DNA of 8,544 nucleotides. Origin: Treponema sp. (GTDB lineage: Bacteria; Spirochaetota; Spirochaetia; Treponematales; Breznakiellaceae). The stretch is taken from assembly GCA_031267115.1 (NCBI GenBank), contig JAIRZS010000011.1:1-8544 (forward strand). Direction: 5' to 3'. Under the pieces are notes generated by a model. It did not search any database. It was not told where the DNA came from and saw nothing but the letters and a program-made list of their open reading frames with translations. Numbering within the stretch: position 1 is the stretch's first letter; each line of letters starts with the position of its first letter. Shown here piece by piece: positions 1 to 5,769 of this stretch. A program made the position numbers and the translations under genes.

Positions 1-44
1 GTACGCTTATCCCGCTTCCTTTCCCTGCCCTTCCCCGGTTTGCC

Positions 45-73
45 TTGATTTTACCTATGCGCCAACATATTAT
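45..73 (+). promoter_or_regulatory. Putative sigma70-type promoter of the P83/100 gene
   Basis: TTGATT at 45-50 is followed by a 17-base spacer and TATTAT at 68-73. This gives a predicted transcription start near 80 and a 5' leader of about 45 bases before the ATG at 127. The sequence left of it (1-44) is pyrimidine-rich and no gene is seen there. The call rests on consensus match and spacing only. Confidence 0.5.
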
Positions 74-126
74 TATAGAGAGGCATCCGCGAAATTGAAG
101 TTTTCCGGGTCTTAAAGAGGCGTTTT

Positions 127-1746
127 ATGATGAAATCCCGCAGTTTGAAGGCAAAATTTGCCGTATGCGCCCTGGCGGCGCTTCTGATCCCGGCGGCCGC
201 TTTTGCCCAGCCGGTTGACAGGGAGGAACTTGGCGCGGCAGGTTCCACTTCGGTAGACTTTATCAATTACGACGGGCCTTACGCCCGTATCGAAACCCGC
301 GGCCAGATTTTGGGAATCGGGGCCGCGCTGGGGGCTTCGGCCGCCGCGGGAGGTGCGGGGACGGCGCGTTACGGAGCCGCGAACCGCTACTTTGTGATTC
401 ACTCGGTAAGCGATCCCGAAGGCGACAGGCTCGACGCGGATATTTTCGGCCTTGGGGTTGATGTCGGGGTCGATCATATCCGGAATCTCAGGCTTATTGT
501 CCAGGGCTATCTGGAATCGGCCTACCGTTATTCGGCCCAGGACGCCTCGCTTCTTGCGGAGTACATTACCGTATACAACGCGGTTTTCCGGGGAAACTGG
601 AACTATTTCGGCGGCCGGTACAAGGCCGCGGTTATCCGGTATGTGGACGAGGACAAGGCGGGGCTTTCGGTGCGCTTTGACGAGTGGCCGGGCCGTACCC
701 ACATGCTCATCCCCCTCAATCTGGGCAGATCCGGCTCTTTGAGCGCCGTCGACACTTCTTCCCTTAGCCGGCCCGAGGTTATTGACGAGATGCGCTCCCG
801 GGAAGACATGGGCCTTGATTCCCGCAAGGATATGGTAGACATCAAGGAAAGGGAAGCGGAAGAGGCCGCGGAACGCGCCGCGGCGGAAAGGCGGGCCGCG
901 GACGAAGCGGAAAGCCGGGCGGCCCGGTCCCGCGCCGAGGCGGCCGCGGAGCGGGAAAGCATTGCCCGGGACCGGGAACAGGCCCGCGAGGACGCGGCGT
1001 CGGGACGCGCCGCCCCGGCCGAGCAGCGCCGCAGCGAGGAGCAGCTTGCGGCGCGGGAAGAAGCGGCGGCCCAAAAAGAGGCCGAAGCCGGCAGGCAGGA
1101 AGCGACCGCGGCTGAACAGCGCCGGGGGGCCGAGAGCGACGAGCGGCTTGCCGAACAAAAGACAGAGGAAGCCCGGCAGGAACGCCAGGACATAGCCAGA
1201 GACCAGCAGGTGCTTATAGCGCGGCAGGACAACCGCGACCAGCCCGCCGCCCGCCCGGAAAACCAGCAGAGCTTTGTCATGGTACGCATAACCTCGGGCG
1301 ATTCGGCCCTGGGCCGGCTGGTAAGGATAGACGCCGCGAACGCCGGCGAGCTGGGGTCCGGCAACATGGACACGGTTAACGCCCGGTCCCTTATCCAGGC
1401 GGGGAGCCGCATGATCGCCATAGCCGGCGCGGGCCGGGGCCAGAGCGCCGCCCGCCTTGTGGAGATAAACCAGGAAAGCCTGGAAATAGCCCGCCAGAGC
1501 GACAGCGATATACACCCCCAGAGCCTTATCTGGCAGAACGGCGGGGGCCTCTACGCTATCACGATCCAGGACGGCAAGAACTACCTTGCCCGCTTTAACG
1601 CGAACACCCTTGCCGCGGAATTGCGGTCGGCCATACCGGTACACCCCTGGGGGACGCCGGTATTCCAGGGAAACACGGTGCTCATCCAGAGGGAAAACGG
1701 CCAGGGCGCGATACTCAACGCGGCGGATCTGAGCGAGAAGCAGTAG
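127..1746 (+). CDS. P83/100-family exported antigen (Borrelia/Treponema type)
   Basis: This 539-residue protein resembles the spirochaetal P83/100 family, known as an antigen in Borrelia and conserved in Treponema; its biochemical role is not established. A basic start (residues 1-10) and a hydrophobic core (11-25) end in AFA, giving a likely signal peptidase I site before Q28. No convincing lipobox is present. Residues about 30-205 form the conserved N-terminal domain, including the FGGRYKAAVIRYVDED stretch near 160 and RFDEWPGRTHMLIPL. Residues about 238-378 are rich in Ala, Glu, Arg and Gln and should form a long coiled coil. Residues about 385-539 form a separate globular domain with short beta-like segments. 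AAAGAGG at 114-120 lies 6 bases before the first ATG and 9 before the second (130); either could be the start. The gene stands alone, convergent with the leftward genes. A long open frame on the opposite strand is a by-product of codon bias. Confidence 0.85.
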   Translation: MMKSRSLKAKFAVCALAALLIPAAAFAQPVDREELGAAGSTSVDFINYDGPYARIETRGQILGIGAALGASAAAGGAGTARYGAANRYFVIHSVSDPEGDRLDADIFGLGVDVGVDHIRNLRLIVQGYLESAYRYSAQDASLLAEYITVYNAVFRGNWNYFGGRYKAAVIRYVDEDKAGLSVRFDEWPGRTHMLIPLNLGRSGSLSAVDTSSLSRPEVIDEMRSREDMGLDSRKDMVDIKEREAEEAAERAAAERRAADEAESRAARSRAEAAAERESIARDREQAREDAASGRAAPAEQRRSEEQLAAREEAAAQKEAEAGRQEATAAEQRRGAESDERLAEQKTEEARQERQDIARDQQVLIARQDNRDQPAARPENQQSFVMVRITSGDSALGRLVRIDAANAGELGSGNMDTVNARSLIQAGSRMIAIAGAGRGQSAARLVEINQESLEIARQSDSDIHPQSLIWQNGGGLYAITIQDGKNYLARFNANTLAAELRSAIPVHPWGTPVFQGNTVLIQRENGQGAILNAADLSEKQ

Positions 1747-1760
1747 AATGTTTCCGGCGG

Positions 1761-1776
1761 CCTGCCGCGCTGCGGC
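1761..1776. repeat. Short palindrome just after the P83/100 stop
   Basis: GCCGC (1764-1768), loop GCT, GCGGC (1772-1776) form a perfect 5-bp stem 17 bases after the stop codon. The 8-base word CCTGCCGC at 1761-1768 recurs at 2003-2010 as the left arm of a longer hairpin, so this may be a decayed member of the same palindrome family. No T run follows, so it is a weak terminator candidate. Confidence 0.4.
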
Positions 1777-1815
1777 TCATGCGGGATGTGTAATGACAGA
1801 GAATTGAAGAAGATA

Positions 1816-1844
1816 TTACCGCAAAGTCGAAAAAGCCGAAAAAG
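1816..1844 (+). repeat. Dispersed repeat, copy 1
   Basis: TTACCGCAAAGTCGAAAAAG at 1816-1835, followed by CCGAAAAAG. It shares a TACCRCRAAGTCGAA core with copies 2 to 5. It begins about 70 bases after the P83/100 stop codon. Confidence 0.6.
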
Positions 1845-1883
1845 TTTTTGCTCAAAAGTCCTTTGCTATACCACATACGGGAC

Positions 1884-1940
1884 GGGAAACCGGGGCACGA
1901 TGGCGGTGTCTATCTGACCCCGGAATAGTCGCCGGTTCCC
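1884..1940. repeat. Imperfect stem-loop at the left end of the palindrome chain
   Basis: GGGAAACCGG (1884-1893) can pair with CCGGTTCCC (1932-1940) with one bulged A. An alternative inner pairing is CCGGGGCA (1890-1897) with TGACCCCGG (1915-1923), also with one bulge. The two folds are mutually exclusive. The spacer between the arms shows no coding signal. Confidence 0.4.
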
Positions 1941-1948
1941 ACATTCCG

Positions 1949-1976
1949 CGTTACCCCATCGATTAAACTGGTAACG
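1949..1976. repeat. Stem-loop with 14-base loop
   Basis: CGTTACC (1949-1955) is perfectly complementary to GGTAACG (1970-1976), with a 14-base loop containing the palindrome ATCGAT. It begins 8 bases after the preceding stem-loop and adjoins the next structure, whose outer arm starts at 1975. Confidence 0.45.
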
Positions 1977-2196
1977 GATAGTACGCCGGAATTTGGGCGC
2001 ATCCTGCCGCTGCGCGGCAGGACCGGGCTATCCGCTTGTATCTTTTTTGCCTCCGGCAAAAAAGGATACCGCTTCTATCCCTTGCGCGTTCCAAAATCCG
2101 GCATCCTGCCGGAATTTGGAATCGGAGTTTGCCTGTGGCAAACTCCATCTATCCGCCAATGGCGGATAGCAATGGAAACAGCGGCATCCATGCCGC
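1975..2196. repeat. Array of consecutive short perfect hairpins
   Basis: Successive inverted repeats read directly from the sequence are as follows. (a) CGGATAG 1975-1981 with CTATCCG 2028-2034, enclosing CCTGCCGC 2003-2010, loop TGC, GCGGCAGG 2014-2021. (b) CTTTTTTGCC 2042-2051, loop TCC, GGCAAAAAAG 2055-2064, extended outward by GTAT/ATAC with one bulged G (2038-2069). (c) A 14-position stem 2089-2102 with 2108-2121, one A/A mismatch, loop ATCCT. (d) GGAGTTTGCC 2124-2133, loop TGT, GGCAAACTCC 2137-2146. (e) CTATCCGCC 2149-2157, loop AAT, GGCGGATAG 2161-2169. (f) GCGGCAT 2181-2187 with ATGCCGC 2190-2196. Hairpins c, d and e are separated by only 2 bases. Hairpins b, d and e share a GCC-N3-GGC apex. 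Words recur inside the array: ATCCTGCCG (2001, 2103), CCGGAATTTGG (1986, 2109) and CTATCCGC (2028, 2149). This fits a composite of small palindromic mobile units or a structured RNA. I do not recognise a named family. Confidence 0.75.
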
Positions 2197-2219
2197 AGGC
2201 GCCAGGCATGCTTCAGAAA

Positions 2220-2250
2220 TTTACCACGAAGTCGAAAAAGCCGAATAAGT
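2220..2250 (+). repeat. Dispersed repeat, copy 2
   Basis: TTTACCACGAAGTCGAAAAA followed by GCCGAATAAGT. It matches copy 1 closely, including the AAGTCGAAAAAGCCGAA block. It is inverted relative to copy 3 (2299-2321), so GAAGTCGAA can pair with TTCGACTTC across a spacer of about 50 bases. Confidence 0.65.
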
Positions 2251-2298
2251 TCACCAAGCAGAGTATGAAGCGATGACTTTTTCCTTTTACTTCTTTTA

Positions 2299-2321
2299 CT
2301 TATTCGACTTCGCGGTTAAAA
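2299..2321 (-). repeat. Dispersed repeat, copy 3
   Basis: Read on the minus strand the core is TAACCGCGAAGTCGAATAAG. It continues on that strand into an A/G-rich tail (about 2275-2298) that resembles the tail after copy 5 (8349-8375), so the repeated unit is longer than its core. Confidence 0.65.
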
Positions 2322-2335
2322 CTTGGGTTAATTTT

Positions 2336-2361
2336 GACTTATTCGATTTTGCGGTAAAATT
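2336..2361 (-). repeat. Dispersed repeat, copy 4
   Basis: Read on the minus strand it is AATTTTACCGCAAAATCGAA followed by TAAGTC. It starts 30 bases after the stop codon of the leucine-rich-repeat gene and is in the same orientation as copy 3, with a 14-base gap between them. The AATTTTACCGCAAA left edge is shared with copy 5. Confidence 0.65.
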
Positions 2362-2390
2362 CTAAACCATGTTTTTTAGTATAAGGCCGC

Positions 2391-3002
2391 TTACCGGAGC
2401 TTCCAGACGCCGTCCGTCTTTACGTAGGTTCCCGCCTGTCTCTCCCGGCTGATATAGTAATTGACAAAGGCCGGTTCAAAATTTTCGATGTACACTTCGG
2501 TCCTGCCCCCTATGGTAATTTCCGAAAGCGCGTTTTTTGAAAATACCCTGGGCATGATGGCGGCGACTCTGCTTGAAATGCTTATGGCCGTTACCGGGTT
2601 TTTGTTAAACGCCCCGTACCTTATGGCGGTAACGCTGTCCGGGATAACCACATTGGTCAATTTGTTATTCGCGAACGCGCTTATGCCGATAACCGTTAAT
2701 CCCTCGTTTAACACGAGGCCGGTCAGTTCGTTGTCCGCAAAGGCAAGGTCCCCGATAAAGGAAACCGATCCGGGGATGGTCACGGAACCGAGCGCCAAAT
2801 TCCTGAACGCCGCGCGGCCTATGGCGCCGACGGGGATGCCGTTAATGGCCGGGGGAATTGCCAGATCTTTCGCGCTTCCCCGGTAGCCGGTAATAACGAC
2901 GCTGCCGGAAGTGTTTTGGGTAACGGTAAAATCGCCGGCGTCCTGGGCAAAGCCCGGAAGCGCGAGAACGGTCAAAAATATCACAAAAACAGCGGTTTTC
3001 AT
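2391..3002 (-). CDS. Exported BspA-like leucine-rich-repeat protein
   Basis: This 203-residue protein starts with a signal peptide: MK, a hydrophobic core, then GFAQ, with likely cleavage after FA (about residue 18) or FAQ. It then carries four to five LRR_5/BspA-type repeats of about 22-23 residues. The pattern is IG--AF--N-LT-V-IP-SV--I, seen for example as AIGRAAF, FIGDLAFADNELTGL, VIGISAFANNKLTNVVIP and AIRYGAFNKN. The C-terminus has an aromatic segment (FVNYYISRERQAGTYVK) and ends GVWKLR. The family acts at cell surfaces or in adhesion in some bacteria; here the role is unknown. The frame is open 20 codons further upstream (to 3062), but the start at 3002 sits directly before the signal peptide and is preceded by AAAGAGG (3012-3018) at 9 bases. 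It begins 77 bases after the upstream ATPase stop, in the same direction. Confidence 0.8.
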   Translation of the reverse strand: MKTAVFVIFLTVLALPGFAQDAGDFTVTQNTSGSVVITGYRGSAKDLAIPPAINGIPVGAIGRAAFRNLALGSVTIPGSVSFIGDLAFADNELTGLVLNEGLTVIGISAFANNKLTNVVIPDSVTAIRYGAFNKNPVTAISISSRVAAIMPRVFSKNALSEITIGGRTEVYIENFEPAFVNYYISRERQAGTYVKTDGVWKLR

Positions 3003-3022
3003 GGGCTGGACCCTCTTTATTA

Positions 3023-3051
3023 AATATATTACGAAGCAGGGGAAAACGCAA
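3023..3051 (-). promoter_or_regulatory. Possible promoter of the leucine-rich-repeat gene, with overlapping palindrome
   Basis: On the minus strand TTGCGT (3051-3046), a 17-base spacer and TATATT (3028-3023) lie between the ATPase stop and the start at 3002. The predicted start of transcription would fall close to the ribosome binding site, leaving a very short leader, which weakens the call. The perfect 10-bp palindrome GCAAATTTGC (3048-3057) overlaps the -35 box and could be an operator. Read-through from the transporter operon is the alternative. Confidence 0.35.
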
Positions 3052-3079
3052 ATTTGCAACAAACGTCCGCCGCCGTTTC

Positions 3080-3907
3080 TCAGCCCTGCCCGTCATCCTC
3101 CCCCAGAGCGAGGAGCAGCTTTCTGGTGTACCCGTGTTCGGGCGAGGAATAAACCCGCTCCGCCGGCCCCTGTTCCACAATCCTCCCCCCGTGCATCACC
3201 GCGATCTTGTCGCAGAGGTAGTACACCAGGTTGAGGTTATGGGAAATAAAGAGCAGCGACAGATTGAGCTGTTCGTGCAGATCCCGGAACAGGTTGAGTA
3301 TCTGCGCCCCCACTGAAACATCAAGGGCGCTTACGGGTTCGTCCGCAATGATAAGTTTTGGGCGCAGCATTAACGCGCAGCCTATGCAGATGCGCTGTTT
3401 CTGGCCCGCGGAAAGTTCGTCTATCCCGCGGCGCTTATACGCGCTGTCGAGGCCGACAAGTTCGAGAACTTCGTCCACCCGCCTTTCCCGTTCCGCCCTG
3501 CCTGCGGCCCTGTGGATACGCAGGGGTTCTTCAAGGAGCCATCCGGCTTTTTTTACCGGGTTAAGGGAAGATGCCGGATTCTGAAATACCGCCTGTATTT
3601 TTTTCGCCATTTCACGCCGTTTCGCGGCGCTGTTTCTCCCCCGGCTGCCCTGCCTTATGCCGTCAACGGTAATTTCCCCCGTATATTCGATGAGTCCCAA
3701 AACGCAGCGTCCAAGGGTCGTCTTCCCGCAGCCGGATTCGCCTACAAGCCCGCAGATCTCGCCGGCCTGTATTTCAAGGTTTACCCTGTCCAGTACGGGT
3801 TTTATCTCTTTTTTGCCAAGGCCCCCCCGATCCCGGATAATGTAGCGGTTTGAAACATCTTTAACGCTGAGCAGTGCTGCCGCTCCGGTCATAGCCGCGC
3901 TGGTCAT
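3080..3907 (-). CDS. dppF: Peptide/nickel-type ABC importer ATPase 2 (DppF/OppF-like)
   Basis: Cytoplasmic ATPase of 275 residues that would pair with the other ATPase to power the importer. Visible motifs are Walker A GESGCGKT at 56-63, Q-loop glutamine near 109 (VFQNP-SSLNP, typical of this family), signature LSAGQKQR at 165-172 (the usual form is LSGGQ), Walker B LIIADE at 185-190, the following PVSALD, and H-loop histidine 223. The protein ends soon after GYTRKLLLAL and lacks the C-terminal oligopeptide/HPY extension seen in its partner, as in shorter members of the family. The start ATG overlaps the stop of the preceding gene (ATGA, 3907-3904), and AGAGG lies 7 bases upstream. A second in-frame ATG five codons later comes from a 15-base tandem duplication. 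The symbol denotes family position, not proven dipeptide specificity. Confidence 0.9.
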   Translation of the reverse strand: MTSAAMTGAAALLSVKDVSNRYIIRDRGGLGKKEIKPVLDRVNLEIQAGEICGLVGESGCGKTTLGRCVLGLIEYTGEITVDGIRQGSRGRNSAAKRREMAKKIQAVFQNPASSLNPVKKAGWLLEEPLRIHRAAGRAERERRVDEVLELVGLDSAYKRRGIDELSAGQKQRICIGCALMLRPKLIIADEPVSALDVSVGAQILNLFRDLHEQLNLSLLFISHNLNLVYYLCDKIAVMHGGRIVEQGPAERVYSSPEHGYTRKLLLALGEDDGQG

Positions 3908-3916
3908 AGCCGCGCC
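3887..3916. repeat. 15-base tandem duplication at the ATPase start
   Basis: GGTCATAGCCGCGCT (3887-3901) is followed directly by GGTCATAGCCGCGCC (3902-3916), 14 of 15 identical on the plus strand. On the minus strand it duplicates the start ATG and its upstream bases, so codons 1-5 (MTSAA) precede a second MT. The stop of the upstream ATPase gene lies in the outer copy. Confidence 0.75.
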
Positions 3917-4890
3917 TCTTTGAAAAAAGATCCCGCCATAAAACAGTGGACGCGCCGCCCGTTGTCAAAGAACGCCGCTTCCGGGAACGCCTCCCGGCAG
4001 CGTTCCATGGCTTTCGCGCAGCGGGGCGCGAAGGGGCAGCCGGGGAGCTGTTCCTCAATAAAGGGTACCTTTCCGGGGATATTCGCGAGGGCGCTGCCCT
4101 TGCGTTTCCGCTCCGGGATGGAGCCGATGAGGCCCCTGGTGTATTCATGGAGGGGCCTTTTGAACACATCCTCTGTTTTTCCCGATTCGACAATTTTTCC
4201 CGCGTACATGACAAGGACGCGGCGGCAGAGCCGCCTGATAATGCTGAGATCGTGCGATATAAAAAGAATCGCCGTCCCGCGCTCCCTGTTGATCTTTTTG
4301 ATAAGTTCAAGAATCTGCGTCTGGATTGTCGCGTCAAGGGCCGTGGTCGGCTCGTCCGTGATAAGCAGCCTGGGGCCGCATATCATGGCCAGGGCAATCA
4401 TTACCCGCTGGCACATGCCGCCTGAAAGCTGGTGGGGATAGGCGCGGGTCAGGCTTGGGGGATCGGGCAGCCCCAGCCTCGCCATGATGTCCAGAACCTG
4501 TTCCCGGTTTCCTGCCCTGTCTTTTTTCCCGTGCAATAAAAGCGGTTCTTCTATCTGCCTCCCGATGCGCAGAAGGGGGTTGAGGGAAAGGAGGGGTTCC
4601 TGGAAAACCATCGAAATTTTATTTCCCCGGACGCGGCAGAGTTCCTGTTCGGGGAGCGTGAGCAGATCCCGCCCTTCAAAAAAAATCGAGCCGGAACCCG
4701 CTTCCGCAGCCTGGGGCAGCAGGCCCGGAATGGAAAGGGCGGTAAGGCTTTTCCCGCATCCGGATTCGCCTACAATGCCGAGGATTTCCCCTTCTCCAAG
4801 TTCAAAGCTTATGTCCCTGACCGCGGAAAAAATGTTTTTTCCCTGTACAATATCTATAGTCAGGCCTTTTACACTGAGAAGCGGCGTCAC
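3904..4890 (-). CDS. dppD: Peptide/nickel-type ABC importer ATPase 1 (DppD/OppD-like)
   Basis: Cytoplasmic ATPase of 328 residues if started at the GTG at 4890, a usual length for DppD. From that start, Walker A GESGCGKS is at 41-48, Q-loop glutamine at 97 (VFQEPLLSLNP), signature LSGGMCQR at 155-162 (Arg is common where Cys stands), Walker B LLITDE at 175-180 and H-loop histidine at 213. The C-terminal oligopeptide/HPY region has CPFAPRC and further cysteines (285, 291, 298, 316), the set that binds an iron-sulfur cluster in studied DppD-type proteins. The frame stays open to an ATG at 4986, but that would add 32 residues reading out of frame through the permease gene. The GTG forms a GTGA overlap with the permease stop (4889-4887), typical of coupled translation, although no strong ribosome binding site is visible. 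The symbol denotes family position only. Confidence 0.9.
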   Translation of the reverse strand: MTPLLSVKGLTIDIVQGKNIFSAVRDISFELGEGEILGIVGESGCGKSLTALSIPGLLPQAAEAGSGSIFFEGRDLLTLPEQELCRVRGNKISMVFQEPLLSLNPLLRIGRQIEEPLLLHGKKDRAGNREQVLDIMARLGLPDPPSLTRAYPHQLSGGMCQRVMIALAMICGPRLLITDEPTTALDATIQTQILELIKKINRERGTAILFISHDLSIIRRLCRRVLVMYAGKIVESGKTEDVFKRPLHEYTRGLIGSIPERKRKGSALANIPGKVPFIEEQLPGCPFAPRCAKAMERCREAFPEAAFFDNGRRVHCFMAGSFFKEARL

Positions 4891-5741
4891 GGCTGGCCCC
4901 GTACATAACGGCGGCGGATTCCCTCGCCCAGATAGTGGAAAGCCAGTACCGTCAGCATTATCATGATTCCCGGGGCCAGGGCGCACCAGGGGGCGTTAAA
5001 GAGAAAGGCCTGGTATTCGGCGAGCATGCGCCCCCAGGAAGGCAAGGGCGGCTGTATGCCGAGGCCGAGGTAGCTCATCGTGGCCTCGGCGAGTATGGCG
5101 TTGCCCAGCCCCAGGACCACCGCCGAAAGCAGGGAGGAAAGCAGGTTGGGCAGAATATGTACAAACAGGAGGCGCGCCGGCGGGCAGCCCCACAGTTCCG
5201 CTGTTTTTACAAAATCGCGCTCCTTGTACTGAAGCACGCCGCTCCTCATGATACGCACAAAGCTTGGAATGAACAGGACGAGCAGCGCGGCAACAAGCGG
5301 GCCTTCCCCGCTGCCCAAAAGGGATACCATGAGGAGGGCCAGGAGTATTCCGGGAAACGAACTCAGCGTGTCCATTAAGCGCATGATAATTTCGTCCGCC
5401 GCGCCCCCCGCGTAGCCCGAGAGGAGGCCGATTGAGGAACCGGCAAGGGCGCTCCCCGCCACGGTGAGCAGGGCCACAAGCAGGGTGTATTTACTGCCTT
5501 CCATGATTCTGGAAAACACGTCGCGCCCGAAATTGTCGGTACCCAAAAGGTATTCCCCCCGCGGGGGGCTGAAACGCGCCGCGCTGTCCATGTCATTGTA
5601 GCCGTAAGGGGTGTAGAAAAAACTGGACAGGGCCATAACAAGCACCAGCGCCGAAAGAAATACGCCTATTATAAAATCCGTTCCTGTTTTTTCTTTTGCT
5701 TTTTCTTTCTTCGTTTTTTCCCTCACGTTTTTTTCTTTCAC
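4887..5741 (-). CDS. dppC: Peptide/nickel-type ABC importer permease 2 (DppC/OppC-like)
   Basis: Inner-membrane subunit that with permease 1 forms the channel. Family marks are LLGTDNFGRDVFSRIM after the first membrane segment and the coupling (EAA) loop around AELWGCPPARLLFVHILPN, followed by LAEATMSYLGLGIQPPLPSWG, very typical of DppC. About six hydrophobic segments are visible. The start is uncertain. The frame is open to an ATG at 5882, but its first 37 codons overlap permease 1 and look like a shadow of it. No ATG lies between the permease 1 stop and the first membrane segment. I chose the GTG at 5741 (284 residues); a second GTG at 5726 would give 279. Neither has a clear ribosome binding site. 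The N-terminal tail is unusually Lys/Glu-rich and would be cytoplasmic. The symbol denotes family position only. Confidence 0.85.
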   Translation of the reverse strand: MKEKNVREKTKKEKAKEKTGTDFIIGVFLSALVLVMALSSFFYTPYGYNDMDSAARFSPPRGEYLLGTDNFGRDVFSRIMEGSKYTLLVALLTVAGSALAGSSIGLLSGYAGGAADEIIMRLMDTLSSFPGILLALLMVSLLGSGEGPLVAALLVLFIPSFVRIMRSGVLQYKERDFVKTAELWGCPPARLLFVHILPNLLSSLLSAVVLGLGNAILAEATMSYLGLGIQPPLPSWGRMLAEYQAFLFNAPWCALAPGIMIMLTVLAFHYLGEGIRRRYVRGQP

Positions 5742-5769
5742 CGTTTTTCTTTTATCCGGGAGTTCCGGG

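Larger units (their letters stand above)
1747..2390. other. 644-base non-coding convergent interval, rich in hairpins and repeats
   Basis: This interval lies between the 3' ends of two convergent transcription units. I see no gene in it. It holds one isolated hairpin (1761-1776), a chain of stem-loops (1884-2196) and four copies of a dispersed repeat (1816-1844, 2220-2250, 2299-2321, 2336-2361). No classical intrinsic terminator (GC-rich hairpin followed by a T run) is seen on either strand, so the palindromes may serve as transcript ends for both sides; that is inference. The short open frames crossing it lack recognisable domains and mostly translate the palindromes. Confidence 0.75.

Noticed and set aside
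112..1644. A 510-codon open frame antisense to the P83/100 gene, plus a 272-codon one at 603-1421
   Set aside because: Their translations are low-complexity (Gly/Arg/Pro or Ser/Arg/Ala rich) with no recognisable domain, as expected opposite a GC-biased gene whose codons rarely give stops on the other strand. The plus-strand frame has a signal peptide, a family match and a ribosome binding site.
1841..1855. Intrinsic terminator for P83/100 at AAAAAGTTTTT
   Set aside because: The A/T palindrome has no GC stem and is followed by mixed sequence, so it does not meet terminator criteria.
2042..2064. Intrinsic terminator at the CTTTTTTGCC/GGCAAAAAAG hairpin
   Set aside because: The T and A runs lie inside the stem and no T run follows on either strand; it fits better as one unit of the palindrome chain.
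1816..2361. CRISPR array
   Set aside because: The repeat copies are in both orientations, unevenly spaced and variable, without regular spacers or cas genes.
3134..4966. Several plus-strand open frames of 60-173 codons opposite the two ATPase genes
   Set aside because: They are mirror frames of genes with intact Walker A, signature and Walker B motifs, and have no domain signal of their own.
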